A stretch of 64,000 nucleotides of DNA, taken from Microbacterium ulmi. Its GTDB lineage: Bacteria > Actinomycetota > Actinomycetes > Actinomycetales > Microbacteriaceae. The notes beneath the pieces were generated by a model that had not been told where the DNA came from, did no database searches, and saw nothing but the letters and a program-made list of their open reading frames with translations. Positions 44,029 to 52,695 of the stretch are shown in pieces (within the stretch, counting starts at the first letter, position 1; each line of letters starts with the position of its first letter). The position numbers and the translations under genes are program-made. The stretch lies in the NCBI RefSeq assembly GCF_011759705.1, contig NZ_JAAOZF010000002.1, forward strand, positions 1-64,000, written 5' to 3'.

Positions 44029-44746
44029 GCTCGTGCCCGTCTACACGGCCGCTCAGGTGCGCGAGGCGGAGCGTCCGCTCATCGAGGCGGGCGTGCCCCT
44101 CATGTCGCGGGCGGCGGCCGCGCTCGCGAGGGTCACGGGCGCCCTCGTGGCGGCGTCGAGCGGTCGGCGGGTGCTGGTCCTCGTGGGCGGGGGAGACAAC
44201 GGCGGCGACGCGCTGTTCGCCGCGGCGCTCCTCCTCGCGGACGGCGCCGCCCGCGCGCGTGCGGTCGACGTCCTCCCGACGTCGCCTGCGCATCACGCGA
44301 AGGGCCTGGCTGCGGCTCTCGCCGCCGGCGCCCGGATCGTCGACGCGGCCGAGGCGGCCGCATCCCGCCCCGATGTCGTGATCGACGGGATCCTCGGCAC
44401 GGGAACGCACGGGGCTCCCGTCCTGCGCGGCACAGCGCGCGACGTCGTGTCGACCCTGATCCCGGATGCCGCATCCCGCACGATCGCCGTCGTCGCGGTC
44501 GACCTGCCTAGCGGCCTCCACCCCGACGACGGCACGACCGCCGACGGGCTCGTGCTGCCGGCATCCGTCACCGTCACGTTCGGCGCGGTCAAGGCGGGAC
44601 TCGTGCGCGGGCGCGGGCCCGAGCTCGCGGGCCGCGTCGTGCTGGCCGACATCGGCCTCGGGCCGGCGCTCGCCGCGAGCGAGCCCGTCGGGGAGGCCGA
44701 GGTCGAGAGCGTGATCGACGTTGCGCGAGATGCATCCCCCGGGTGA
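44021..44746 (+). CDS. nnrE: NAD(P)H-hydrate epimerase
   Basis: The 241-residue YjeF_N domain protein repairs hydrated NAD(P)H by epimerisation. The motif VLVGGGDNGGDALFAA and the late VDLPSGLHPDDG...ADGLVLPASVTVTFGAVKAGL are diagnostic. The usual C-terminal dehydratase domain (NnrD) is absent, so the partner must be separate. The GTG at 44021 with GGGAG upstream is preferred. An ATG at 43988 would overlap BrkB more. Confidence 0.9.
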   Translation: MPELVPVYTAAQVREAERPLIEAGVPLMSRAAAALARVTGALVAASSGRRVLVLVGGGDNGGDALFAAALLLADGAARARAVDVLPTSPAHHAKGLAAALAAGARIVDAAEAAASRPDVVIDGILGTGTHGAPVLRGTARDVVSTLIPDAASRTIAVVAVDLPSGLHPDDGTTADGLVLPASVTVTFGAVKAGLVRGRGPELAGRVVLADIGLGPALAASEPVGEAEVESVIDVARDASPG

Positions 44747-44807
44747 CAGGGATGTAAACTCTCGCGCGCAACGGCGGGGAGGATCCCCGCAGGGCGGCCG
44801 GGATCGA

Positions 44808-44813
44808 TAGCGT
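44808..44813 (+). promoter_or_regulatory. leaderless-type -10 (TAGCGT) of the first glucan phosphorylase gene
   Basis: TAGCGT plus six bases (TCTCCT) plus the GTG at 44820. A second AT-rich hexamer, TAAACT, at 44755-44760 lies farther upstream. Confidence 0.5.
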
Positions 44814-44819
44814 TCTCCT

Positions 44820-47342
44820 GTGCCCGAAGAAGCCACCGCCTCTGCCGCTCCGATCGTCCACGCGCTGGGTGCCACGCACCCGCTCGCGCTCGCCCCCGTC
44901 ACAGCGCCCCCGGCCAGCGTCGACGGGTTCGTGCGCGAGTTCCTGCACAACCTCAACTTCGAGCTGGGCGTCTCGCTCTCGGCGTCCAGCGTCAACGACC
45001 GCTACCTCGCGCTCGCACAGACGGTGCGCGACTACCTCATGGCCCGCTGGCTGGACGATCAGCGCCGGCTCAGCGAAATCAAGCCGAAGACCGTGTGCTA
45101 CCTGTCCGCGGAGTACCTTCTCGGCCGCCAGCTCGACAACAATCTCCTCGCCGCGCGACTCACCGACGTCGCGACGGAGGCGCTCGCCGCCTGCGGGGTG
45201 AGCCTCGAAGAGCTGCGGGAGATCGAGGTCGAGCCGGGTCTGGGAAACGGCGGCCTCGGGCGCCTCGCGGCGTGCTTCATCGACTCGCTCGCGACGATGA
45301 GCGTCCCGAGCATCGGCTACGGCATCCGGTACGAGTACGGCATCTTCCGCCAGACGTTCGTCGACGGCCAGCAGGTCGAGCAGCCCGACTCGTGGCTGCG
45401 CCTCGGCTCGCCGTGGGAGTTCCCGCACCCCGAGGCTGCGCAGACCATCTCGTTCGGCGGGCACACCGAGAAGTACGTCGACGACGACGGCGTGGAGCGC
45501 TCGCGCTGGATTCCCGGATGGAACGTGCTCGCCGTCCCCTACAACTACATGGTCCCCGGCTACCACAACGGCCGCGTCAACACCCTCCGTCTCTGGCGCG
45601 CGGTCGCGACCAGCAGCTTCGACCTGCGGGTCTTCAACTCGGGGGACTACGAGGAGGCCGTTCGGGCTCAGACGTACGCCGAGAACATCTCGAAGGTGCT
45701 CTACCCCGAGGACTCGACGCCCCAGGGCAAGGAGCTGCGCCTGCAGCAGCAGTACTTCTTCGTGGCGGCGTCGATCAGCGACTTCCTCGAGAACGTCCTG
45801 GGCGACGGCGTCGAGCTCGAGAAGCTCCCGAGCCGCGTCATCTTCCAGCTCAACGACACCCACCCCGTCATCGCGGTGCCGGAGCTCATGCGCGTGCTCC
45901 TGGACGAGCGCAGGCTCGACTGGGACGACGCGTGGGCCATCACGCAGCAGTGCTTCGCGTACACGTGCCACACGCTCCTGCCGGAGGCGCTGGAGGTGTG
46001 GTCGGTCGATCTCCTCGGGCGCCTCCTGCCCCGCCATCTCGAGATCATCTACCGGATCAACGAGGAGTTCCTCGAGGCCGTGCGCGAGCGCTTCGGCGAC
46101 GACGAGATGCGCATCCGCAACATGTCCATCATCGGCGAGCACCCCTACCGCTCGGTGCGGATGGCCTACCTCGCGACGGTCGCGGGTGCCAAGGTCAACG
46201 GCGTCGCCGAGCTGCACTCCCAGCTGCTGCGAGACAAGGTCCTGCCGGACTTCGACGAGTTCTACCCGGGCAAGTTCACGAACGTCACGAACGGCGTGAC
46301 CCCGCGACGATTCATCCGCCTTGCCAATCCCGACCTCGCGTCGCTCATCACGGAGGCGCTCGGTGCGGGCTGGACGATCGATCTCGAGCGGCTCCGGGGG
46401 CTCGAGGCGTACGCGGAGGACCCGGAGTTCCGCGCGAAGTTCGCCGCCGTGAAGGCGTCCAACAAGCGCAGGCTCAGCGATGTGCTGCATGTGCGCGACG
46501 GCTTCGACGTCAGTGAAGACCACATGCTCGACGTCATGGTCAAGCGGCTGCACGAGTACAAGCGGCAGATGCTCAAGGTGCTGCACATCGTGACCGAGTA
46601 CGAGGGCATCGCGTCGGGGCGGGTCGCCGCATCCGCCGTGCAGCCGCGCACGTTCGTGTTCGGCGCGAAGGCGGCACCCGGCTACATCATGGCCAAGCGC
46701 ATCATCCACCTCATCAACGCGGTCGGAAAGGTCGTGAACGAGGATCCGCGCGTCGAGGGGCGGCTCAAGGTGCTGTTCCCGCCGAACTACAACGTGACGC
46801 TCGCGGAGCGGCTCATCCCCGCCGCCGACCTGTCGGAGCAGATCTCGCTCGCCGGCAAGGAGGCCTCGGGCACGGGCAACATGAAGTTCGCCCTCAACGG
46901 GGCGCTCACGGTCGGCACGGACGACGGCGCGAACGTCGAGATCCGCCAGCTCGTGGGCGACGACAACTTCTTCCTGTTCGGGATGACCGAGCCCGAGGTC
47001 GAGGCGCTGTGGGCGAAGGGCTACCGCCCTGCGGACTTCTACCAGCAGGACGACGACCTGCGCCGCGCGATCGACCTCATCGCGTCGGGCGCGTTCTCGG
47101 ACGGCGACCGGTCGGTGTTCGAGCCGATCGTCTCGAACCTGCTCTACGACGACCGGTTCATGGTGCTCGCCGACTACTCGTCGTACATCGCGGCGCAGGC
47201 CCAGGTGGATGCCGCATACGCGGACCAGGATGCCTGGACCCGGTCGGCGATCCTCAACATCGCGCGTTGCGGCTTCTTCTCGTCCGACAGGTCGATGCGC
47301 GACTACATCGACCGGATCTGGCACACCCCGCCCGTGCTCTGA
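44820..47342 (+). CDS. glgP: glycogen/maltodextrin phosphorylase (classical GT35)
   Basis: The 840-residue enzyme releases glucose-1-phosphate from alpha-1,4-glucans. Typical GT35 landmarks are in order: NDRYLALAQTVRDYLMARW, CYLSAEYLLGRQLDNN, GNGGLGRLAACFIDSLAT, QLNDTHPVIAVPELMR and the PLP-Lys motif EASGTGNMKFALNGALTVGTDDG. It is shorter than muscle-type enzymes and lacks the N-terminal phosphorylation segment. The transcript looks leaderless from GTG 44820. A second phosphorylase of another subtype lies at 48093-50654. Confidence 0.95.
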   Translation: MPEEATASAAPIVHALGATHPLALAPVTAPPASVDGFVREFLHNLNFELGVSLSASSVNDRYLALAQTVRDYLMARWLDDQRRLSEIKPKTVCYLSAEYLLGRQLDNNLLAARLTDVATEALAACGVSLEELREIEVEPGLGNGGLGRLAACFIDSLATMSVPSIGYGIRYEYGIFRQTFVDGQQVEQPDSWLRLGSPWEFPHPEAAQTISFGGHTEKYVDDDGVERSRWIPGWNVLAVPYNYMVPGYHNGRVNTLRLWRAVATSSFDLRVFNSGDYEEAVRAQTYAENISKVLYPEDSTPQGKELRLQQQYFFVAASISDFLENVLGDGVELEKLPSRVIFQLNDTHPVIAVPELMRVLLDERRLDWDDAWAITQQCFAYTCHTLLPEALEVWSVDLLGRLLPRHLEIIYRINEEFLEAVRERFGDDEMRIRNMSIIGEHPYRSVRMAYLATVAGAKVNGVAELHSQLLRDKVLPDFDEFYPGKFTNVTNGVTPRRFIRLANPDLASLITEALGAGWTIDLERLRGLEAYAEDPEFRAKFAAVKASNKRRLSDVLHVRDGFDVSEDHMLDVMVKRLHEYKRQMLKVLHIVTEYEGIASGRVAASAVQPRTFVFGAKAAPGYIMAKRIIHLINAVGKVVNEDPRVEGRLKVLFPPNYNVTLAERLIPAADLSEQISLAGKEASGTGNMKFALNGALTVGTDDGANVEIRQLVGDDNFFLFGMTEPEVEALWAKGYRPADFYQQDDDLRRAIDLIASGAFSDGDRSVFEPIVSNLLYDDRFMVLADYSSYIAAQAQVDAAYADQDAWTRSAILNIARCGFFSSDRSMRDYIDRIWHTPPVL

Positions 47343-47364
47343 CGCCGCGTCTCGAGGGCATGCC

Positions 47365-48096
47365 TCAGCGTGCGTACCGCTCGACGAAGTTCCGCAGGAT
47401 CCGACTCGGATGCGACACGGGCGCGCGGCGCGCCGCCGCGAGCGTCAGGTCGAGCTCGCCCGGCGCGAAGTACCCGTGGTCGGCGTACGCGTGGATGCGG
47501 GTCGTGATGCCGTCGACGTCGAGCTCGGGGTGGAACTGCGTCGCGTAGACGTTGCGTCCCACGCGGAACATCTGGACGGGGCATCCTGGCGACGACGCGA
47601 GCAGCACGGCGGACGACGGCAGCGCGGTGACCGCCTCCTTGTGGCCGACGAACGCGCCGAACTCGTGCGGCATCCCCGCGAGGAGCGGGTCGGCGGCACC
47701 CGCCTCGGTGAGCGTGACGGGCACGACCCCGATGGGCTCGGCGTAGGTCGCGTCGATCACCGCGCCCTGGTGCACGCCGACCGTTCCCACGCCGTAGCAC
47801 GCGCCGAGGAACGGGAAGTCCCGCGGCACGACCTCGTCGAGGAGCGCGCGGAACTCCGCCTCGACGCGCCGCTGCACGGCGGGCTTCCTCTCCGGCGGAT
47901 CCGACGCGTTGAACGGGCCGCCGCCGACGAAGATGCCCGAGAGCGCGTCGAGGTCGAGTCGCGGCATCGGGCCCGCTTCGAGGCGCACGCGGACGAGCTC
48001 GTGCTCCGTGAGCCCCGCGTACGCCAGGAACGCCGCGTACTCCTCCTCGGCGGGCACGTCCTCCGCCCGGGTGGCGAGGAGCACGAAGGGTCTCAT
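47365..48096 (-). CDS. class I glutamine amidotransferase-like protein
   Basis: The 243-residue protein has the GATase fold: GIFVGGGPFNASD, the nucleophile C100 in FLGACYGVGTVG, and the His/Glu pair in YATQFHPELD. It resembles GMP-synthase-like amidotransferases of unknown target. The ATG overlaps the stop of the glucan phosphorylase gene (ATGA), an unexpected coupling. It converges with the first phosphorylase gene 22 bases away. Confidence 0.87.
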   Translation of the reverse strand: MRPFVLLATRAEDVPAEEEYAAFLAYAGLTEHELVRVRLEAGPMPRLDLDALSGIFVGGGPFNASDPPERKPAVQRRVEAEFRALLDEVVPRDFPFLGACYGVGTVGVHQGAVIDATYAEPIGVVPVTLTEAGAADPLLAGMPHEFGAFVGHKEAVTALPSSAVLLASSPGCPVQMFRVGRNVYATQFHPELDVDGITTRIHAYADHGYFAPGELDLTLAAARRAPVSHPSRILRNFVERYAR

Positions 48097-50654
48097 GAGG
48101 CGTACGTGACCAGGCCGAGCTCGACGGGGGAGACGAGCAGCGGATGCGTCGGCACGGCGCGCACGCTGTACCCGAACGTGCCCGTCACGGTGAGCGGCAG
48201 CGTCCCGGTGAACGTCGTCACGCCGTCGAGCGCAGGCCCTGCCGGTCGGAGCCGGTGCACCACGCGATCGTGGGCGAGCGCGTCGTTCTCGTCCGTACGC
48301 CCGTAGGCGAGCTCGACCGCGACGTCGTCGGCGGCGAGGCCGTCGAGCCGCACGGCCGCCCGCACCTCGAGCACGTCGCCCGCCTGCGCCTGCTGCGGGA
48401 TCCCCGAGCTGTCGACGTTCTCGATATGCACCTTGGGCCACGCGGCGCGCACGCGCGCGACGAACGCTGCGAGCTCCTTCGCCTCGGCGAAGCCGTCGGC
48501 GCGCAGCGCGACGTCGTGCTCGGCCGCAGGCACGTACAGGCGCGTCACGTAGTCGCGCACCATGCGGTCGCTCGTGGCCTTCTTGCCGAGCTCGGTCATC
48601 GTGTGGCGCACCATGCCGAGCCAGCGCTTCGGGATGCCGCCCTCGCGCTCGTAGAAGGTCGGCACGAGCTGGTGCTCGATGAGGTCGTACAGCGCCGCGG
48701 CCTCCGCGTCGTCGCGCTCCTCGTCGTTCGACGCCGTGTCGGCCGTCGGGATCGCCCAGCCGTTCTCGCCGTCGTACCACTCGTCCCACCAGCCGTCGAG
48801 GATCGACAGGTTGAGGGCGCCGTTGAGCGCGGCCTTCATCCCCGAGGTTCCGCATGCCTCGAGGGGGCGCAGCGGATTGTTGAGCCACACGTCGCAGCCC
48901 GGGTAGAGGATCTTCGCGAGCGTGATGTCGTAGTTCGGGAGGAAGACGATGCGTCCGCGCACCTCCTTGCCCTGGCTGAACCGCACGAGCTGCTGGATGA
49001 GGATCTTGCCCGAGTCGTCCGCCGGGTGCGACTTGCCCCCCACGACGATCTGAACGGGCCGCTCCGGGTCGGTCAGGAGCTTCGTGAGGCGCTCGGGGTC
49101 GCGCAGCATGAGCGTCAGCCGCTTGTATGTCGGCACGCGCCGAGCGAACCCGATCGTCAGGACGTCGGGGTCGAGCAGGTTCTGCACCCAGGACGGCACG
49201 ACGCCGGACCCCGTCGCCGAGACGGATGCCGTCATCCTGCGCCGCGCCTCGGCCACGAGCTCGTCCTTCATGGCGCCTCGGACGCCCCACAGCTCTTCGT
49301 CGCTGACGACGCGCGCGTCGGACCAGTCGTGCTCGGTCGCGTACGCGTCGCCGAAGGCGCGCTCGCTGAGGGCCTTGATGGCGGGGTGGATCCACGTCGG
49401 TCCGTGGACGCCGTTCGTGATCGACGTGATGGGCACCTCGTCGGTGTCGACCCCTGGCCAGAGCTGTCCGAACATGCCACGGCTGACCTCGCCGTGCAGG
49501 AGCGAGACGCCGTTGGCATGCTGTCCGAGGTGCAGGCCGAGGACCGCCATGTTGAAGACGCCCGGATCGCCGCCCTCGTACGACTCGAGCCCGAGCTCGA
49601 GGGCCCTGACGGGGTCGAGCCCGCGGAAGAGCCCGCTCGTGAGGAAGCTCGCGATGAGGTCCCGCGGGAACCGGTCGATCCCGGCTGCCACGGGTGTGTG
49701 CGTCGTGAACACCGTCGAGGCGCGCACCTGTGCGAGCGCCTCGCCGAACGACAGGCCGTCGGCCGTGATGAACTCGGACATGCGCTCGAGGCCCTGGAAT
49801 CCGGCGTGGCCCTCGTTGGTGTGGAAGACATCAGGCGCCGGGCGGCCGGTCGCGGCGGAGAACGCCCGCACGGCGCGGACGCCGCCGACCCCGAGCAGCA
49901 GCTCCTGCAGGAGGCGGTGCTCTCCGCCTCCGCCGTAGAGACGGTCGGTGACGCGGCGCAGCTCCTCCGTGTTGGACGGCGTCTCGGAGTCGAGGAGCAG
50001 GAGCGGGATGCGGCCGATGTCGGCGATCCACACTCGTGCGTGCAGCGTGCGGGCCCCGGGCAGGTCGAGCGCGATCTCGATCGGCGCGCCGTCCGGCTCG
50101 CGAAGGAGGGTCAGGCCCAGTCCGTACGGGTCGAGGAGCGGGTACGCCTCGCGCTGCCAGCCGTCGTCGCCGATCGACTGGCGGAAGTAGCCGGCGCGGT
50201 AGAACAGGCCGACACCCGTGAGCGGCACGCCCAGGTCGGACGAGCTCTTGAGGTGGTCGCCGGCGAGGATGCCGAGGCCCCCGGAGTACTGCGGCAGTGA
50301 GCCGTCGACGCCGAACTCCGGGGAGAAGTACGCGATGTGCGCGGGCTTGGCGCCCTCGAGGCGCTGGTACCAGCGCTCGCCCGTGAGGTACGCCTCGAGG
50401 CGCTCGTCCTCGGCGCGCACGCGCGCCACGAACCGGTCGTCGGCGGCGAGCTGGTCCAGGCGCGTCTGGCCGAGAGCGCCGAGCATGCGCGACGGGTTCT
50501 CGCCGATCTCCTCCCAGAGGTCGGGGTCCATCGAGGCGAAGAGCGCATGGGTCGCGCGGCTCCACGACCAGCGCCAGTTGGAGGCGAGGCGGTCGAGAGG
50601 GGCGAGGGAGGGGGCGAGGACAGGGCGGACGGTGAACGTTCGGATGGCCTTCAC
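48093..50654 (-). CDS. glgP: alpha-glucan phosphorylase, long-N-terminus (AlgP/DUF3417) type
   Basis: The 853-residue protein belongs to the second GT35 subtype. It begins with a DUF3417-like segment (PLDRLASNWRWSWSRATHAL), then IAYFSPEFGVDGSLPQYSGGL and GILAGDHLKSSSDLGVPL. The catalytic part has CGTSGMKAALNGALNLSILDGWW with the PLP Lys. The Ig-like end (about 90 residues) is a normal family feature. The GTG at 50654 is seven bases after TAATGT, with no ribosome-binding site. A GntR-type operator lies about 85 bases upstream. Confidence 0.93.
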   Translation of the reverse strand: MKAIRTFTVRPVLAPSLAPLDRLASNWRWSWSRATHALFASMDPDLWEEIGENPSRMLGALGQTRLDQLAADDRFVARVRAEDERLEAYLTGERWYQRLEGAKPAHIAYFSPEFGVDGSLPQYSGGLGILAGDHLKSSSDLGVPLTGVGLFYRAGYFRQSIGDDGWQREAYPLLDPYGLGLTLLREPDGAPIEIALDLPGARTLHARVWIADIGRIPLLLLDSETPSNTEELRRVTDRLYGGGGEHRLLQELLLGVGGVRAVRAFSAATGRPAPDVFHTNEGHAGFQGLERMSEFITADGLSFGEALAQVRASTVFTTHTPVAAGIDRFPRDLIASFLTSGLFRGLDPVRALELGLESYEGGDPGVFNMAVLGLHLGQHANGVSLLHGEVSRGMFGQLWPGVDTDEVPITSITNGVHGPTWIHPAIKALSERAFGDAYATEHDWSDARVVSDEELWGVRGAMKDELVAEARRRMTASVSATGSGVVPSWVQNLLDPDVLTIGFARRVPTYKRLTLMLRDPERLTKLLTDPERPVQIVVGGKSHPADDSGKILIQQLVRFSQGKEVRGRIVFLPNYDITLAKILYPGCDVWLNNPLRPLEACGTSGMKAALNGALNLSILDGWWDEWYDGENGWAIPTADTASNDEERDDAEAAALYDLIEHQLVPTFYEREGGIPKRWLGMVRHTMTELGKKATSDRMVRDYVTRLYVPAAEHDVALRADGFAEAKELAAFVARVRAAWPKVHIENVDSSGIPQQAQAGDVLEVRAAVRLDGLAADDVAVELAYGRTDENDALAHDRVVHRLRPAGPALDGVTTFTGTLPLTVTGTFGYSVRAVPTHPLLVSPVELGLVTYAS

Positions 50655-50736
50655 GAGCCCCACATTACCGGCGGGCCGCAGGCGCGGAGCGGTCGCCCGG
50701 ATGACCTTCGGCCGTTGCACAGAGGATGCTCAGATG

Positions 50737-50747
50737 TGGTCAGACCA
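50737..50747 (-). promoter_or_regulatory. TGGTCAGACCA operator upstream of the second glucan phosphorylase
   Basis: This palindrome is identical to the second adhE operator, including the flanking TG(T). It overlaps the stop codon of the LysR gene (50740-50742) and sits about 80 bases upstream of the phosphorylase -10 (TAATGT, 50667-50662). Confidence 0.55.
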
Positions 50748-51630
50748 TAGAGCCCGACTCTTCGATGTGCGCGCGGAGGACGGCGAGCGCCTCCGCCACG
50801 ACGGGATTGCGCGGTCCTTCGTCCCGCGCGACGGCCCAGTATGCGAGCGGATGCGCGTACGAGCCGTCGAGCACGCGTATGAGCCGCGGATCCGGGTCGG
50901 CCAGGAAGTCGGGCAGCAGCCCGATCCCGGCGCCCGCCGCTGTCGCCTCGACGTGCGCGAAGACGCTCGTCGACCGGATCGAGGGCGGCGATGCCGGCAA
51001 TGACTGCACGGCCCGGTCGAGCTCGTCGACCTGCAGCGACGACTCGATGTAGTAGCTGAGCGGATGGGCGGCGAGGTCGGCGACCCTGGTGGGCGCGCCG
51101 CGGAGAGCGAGGTACTCCGGCGTCGCGTAGAGGCGCAGTGAGTAGGAGCACACGGGAGTCGCGAACGCGCGGTGCACCTGGGGCCTGCCGACGACGATCT
51201 CCAGATCGACGCCCGAGCGGTTCTGGCGCACCCGCTGCGTCGCGGCGATCAGCTCGACGGCGAGCGCGGGATGCCGCATCCGCAGCCGTGCCATCGCGGG
51301 AACGAGGAACGACGACGTGAACGCGTCGGGCGCCGCGATGCGCACCATGCCCTGCATCGCGTCCTCGTCGCCCGCGAGGCCGCGAAGGGACGCCTCGATC
51401 CGCTCGGCGACGGCGACGGCGCGGTGACCGAGCGGAGTGATCTCCCACCCGCCGGATGTGCGGACGAGCACGCGTCCGCCCATCGCCTCCTCGAGGGAGG
51501 CGACGCGGCGGGACACCGTCGAGTGGGTGATGCCGAGAACCTCAGCCGCAGCCGTGTACCGACCGAGCCGGGCCGCCGCGAGGAAGGTCATGAGCGCGTC
51601 GAGCTGCGGCTCGCCGGGGGAGGGGGTCAT
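50740..51630 (-). CDS. LysR family transcriptional regulator
   Basis: The 296-residue protein has an N-terminal winged helix (LMTFLAAARLGRYTAAAEVLGITHSTVSRRVASLE) and a periplasmic-binding-like sensor domain with RLYATPEYLALRG. It is divergent from mmsB-mmsA and most likely regulates them, perhaps sensing a valine-degradation intermediate. ATG 51630 follows GAGGG closely. The palindrome at 51640-51655 lies just upstream of its start. Confidence 0.9.
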   Translation of the reverse strand: MTPSPGEPQLDALMTFLAAARLGRYTAAAEVLGITHSTVSRRVASLEEAMGGRVLVRTSGGWEITPLGHRAVAVAERIEASLRGLAGDEDAMQGMVRIAAPDAFTSSFLVPAMARLRMRHPALAVELIAATQRVRQNRSGVDLEIVVGRPQVHRAFATPVCSYSLRLYATPEYLALRGAPTRVADLAAHPLSYYIESSLQVDELDRAVQSLPASPPSIRSTSVFAHVEATAAGAGIGLLPDFLADPDPRLIRVLDGSYAHPLAYWAVARDEGPRNPVVAEALAVLRAHIEESGSMV

Positions 51631-51639
51631 GCCCTCGAG

Positions 51640-51717
51640 TGTGCAGGGATGCACAGCCTTCGTGCAAGAACGCGGTCCGCCCGTGCGTTGATTCGCGGCA
51701 TCCGTCGTGCCTATCCT
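51640..51717. promoter_or_regulatory. LysR-mmsB intergenic operator and promoter
   Basis: TGTGCA-GGGA-TGCACA (51640-51655) is a perfect inverted repeat with the T-N11-A style of LysR boxes. The mmsB promoter follows: -35 TTGATT (51688-51693), 18 bases, -10 TATCCT (51712-51717). Confidence 0.6.
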
Positions 51718-51757
51718 GGCCTGGACCTTCTCCGCCCGATGACGCAGGGAGACGACG

Positions 51758-52678
51758 ATGTCGACGATCGCCTGGATCGGCCTCGGGCACATGGGCGCGC
51801 CGATGACCGCCCACCTCGTGGGCGCGGGCCACGAGGTGCGCGGGTACGACATCAGCGCCGAGGCCGCCGCGGCCGCCGCGGCGCGCGGTGTGACGCTCGT
51901 CGGCTCGATCGCCGAGGCGCTCGACGGCGCGGATGCGTGCTTCACGTCGCTCCCGAAGCCCGCGCACGTCAGGGCCGTCTTCGGCGGATCCGGCGGGATC
52001 TGGGCGCACGCGGATCCTCGCACGATCCTCCTCGACACCTCGACGGTCGACGTCGAGACGTCGCGCTGGTGCCACAGCGAGTCCGACGCGCGCGGACTCG
52101 TCTTCGTCGACGCGCCGATCTCGGGCGGCACCGCCGGCGCCGAGGCGCACACGCTCACCTTCATGCTCGGCGGCCGCCCCGCCGACGTCGACCGCGCGAG
52201 AGAGCTCGTCGCGCCCATGGCCGGCTCGGTCATCGCGTGCGGAGGTGCGGGAGCCGGGATCTCCGCCAAGCTCGTCAACAACATGATGCTGTTCATCGGC
52301 GTCATGGCGACAGCGGAGGGCTCGCAGCTCGCGCAGCGGCTCGGGCTCGATCCGAAGGTCTTCTGGCAGGTCGCCGACGTGTCGTCGGGCGGCTCGTGGC
52401 CCCAGCACACGTGGTATCCCGTTCCCGGCGTGATCGAGAGGGGAAGCGCCGCCGACCACAACTTCGACGCGACCTTCTCGGTCGACCTGGCCCGGAAGGA
52501 CTGCGGCCTCGCCGTGCAGGCGGGACTTGCGACGGGCGTCCCGCTGCCGGCGGCGACCCTCGCCCTGTCGCAGCTCGACGAGCTCGTCGCGCGCGGCCTC
52601 GGCCACAAGGACTGCACCCTGGTGACGATCTTCGCGACCCCCGACGGGGTCCTGCAGGGCTACGACCCCTCCCTCTGA
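51758..52678 (+). CDS. mmsB: 3-hydroxyisobutyrate dehydrogenase-type oxidoreductase
   Basis: The 306-residue beta-hydroxyacid dehydrogenase has an N-terminal dinucleotide fold (IAWIGLGHMGAPMTAHLV), the substrate loop FVDAPISGGTAGAEAHTLTFM and the catalytic Lys in AGISAKLVNNMM. Together with the adjacent mmsA it would oxidise 3-hydroxyisobutyrate in valine degradation. ATG after CAGGGAG. A related hydroxyacid substrate is possible. Confidence 0.88.
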   Translation: MSTIAWIGLGHMGAPMTAHLVGAGHEVRGYDISAEAAAAAAARGVTLVGSIAEALDGADACFTSLPKPAHVRAVFGGSGGIWAHADPRTILLDTSTVDVETSRWCHSESDARGLVFVDAPISGGTAGAEAHTLTFMLGGRPADVDRARELVAPMAGSVIACGGAGAGISAKLVNNMMLFIGVMATAEGSQLAQRLGLDPKVFWQVADVSSGGSWPQHTWYPVPGVIERGSAADHNFDATFSVDLARKDCGLAVQAGLATGVPLPAATLALSQLDELVARGLGHKDCTLVTIFATPDGVLQGYDPSL

Positions 52679-52695
52679 GATTCAGGAGCCATGAC

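Noticed and set aside
44589..47324. 911-codon minus-strand open frame opposite the first glucan phosphorylase
   Set aside because: Antisense shadow; the plus-strand GT35 motifs are unambiguous.
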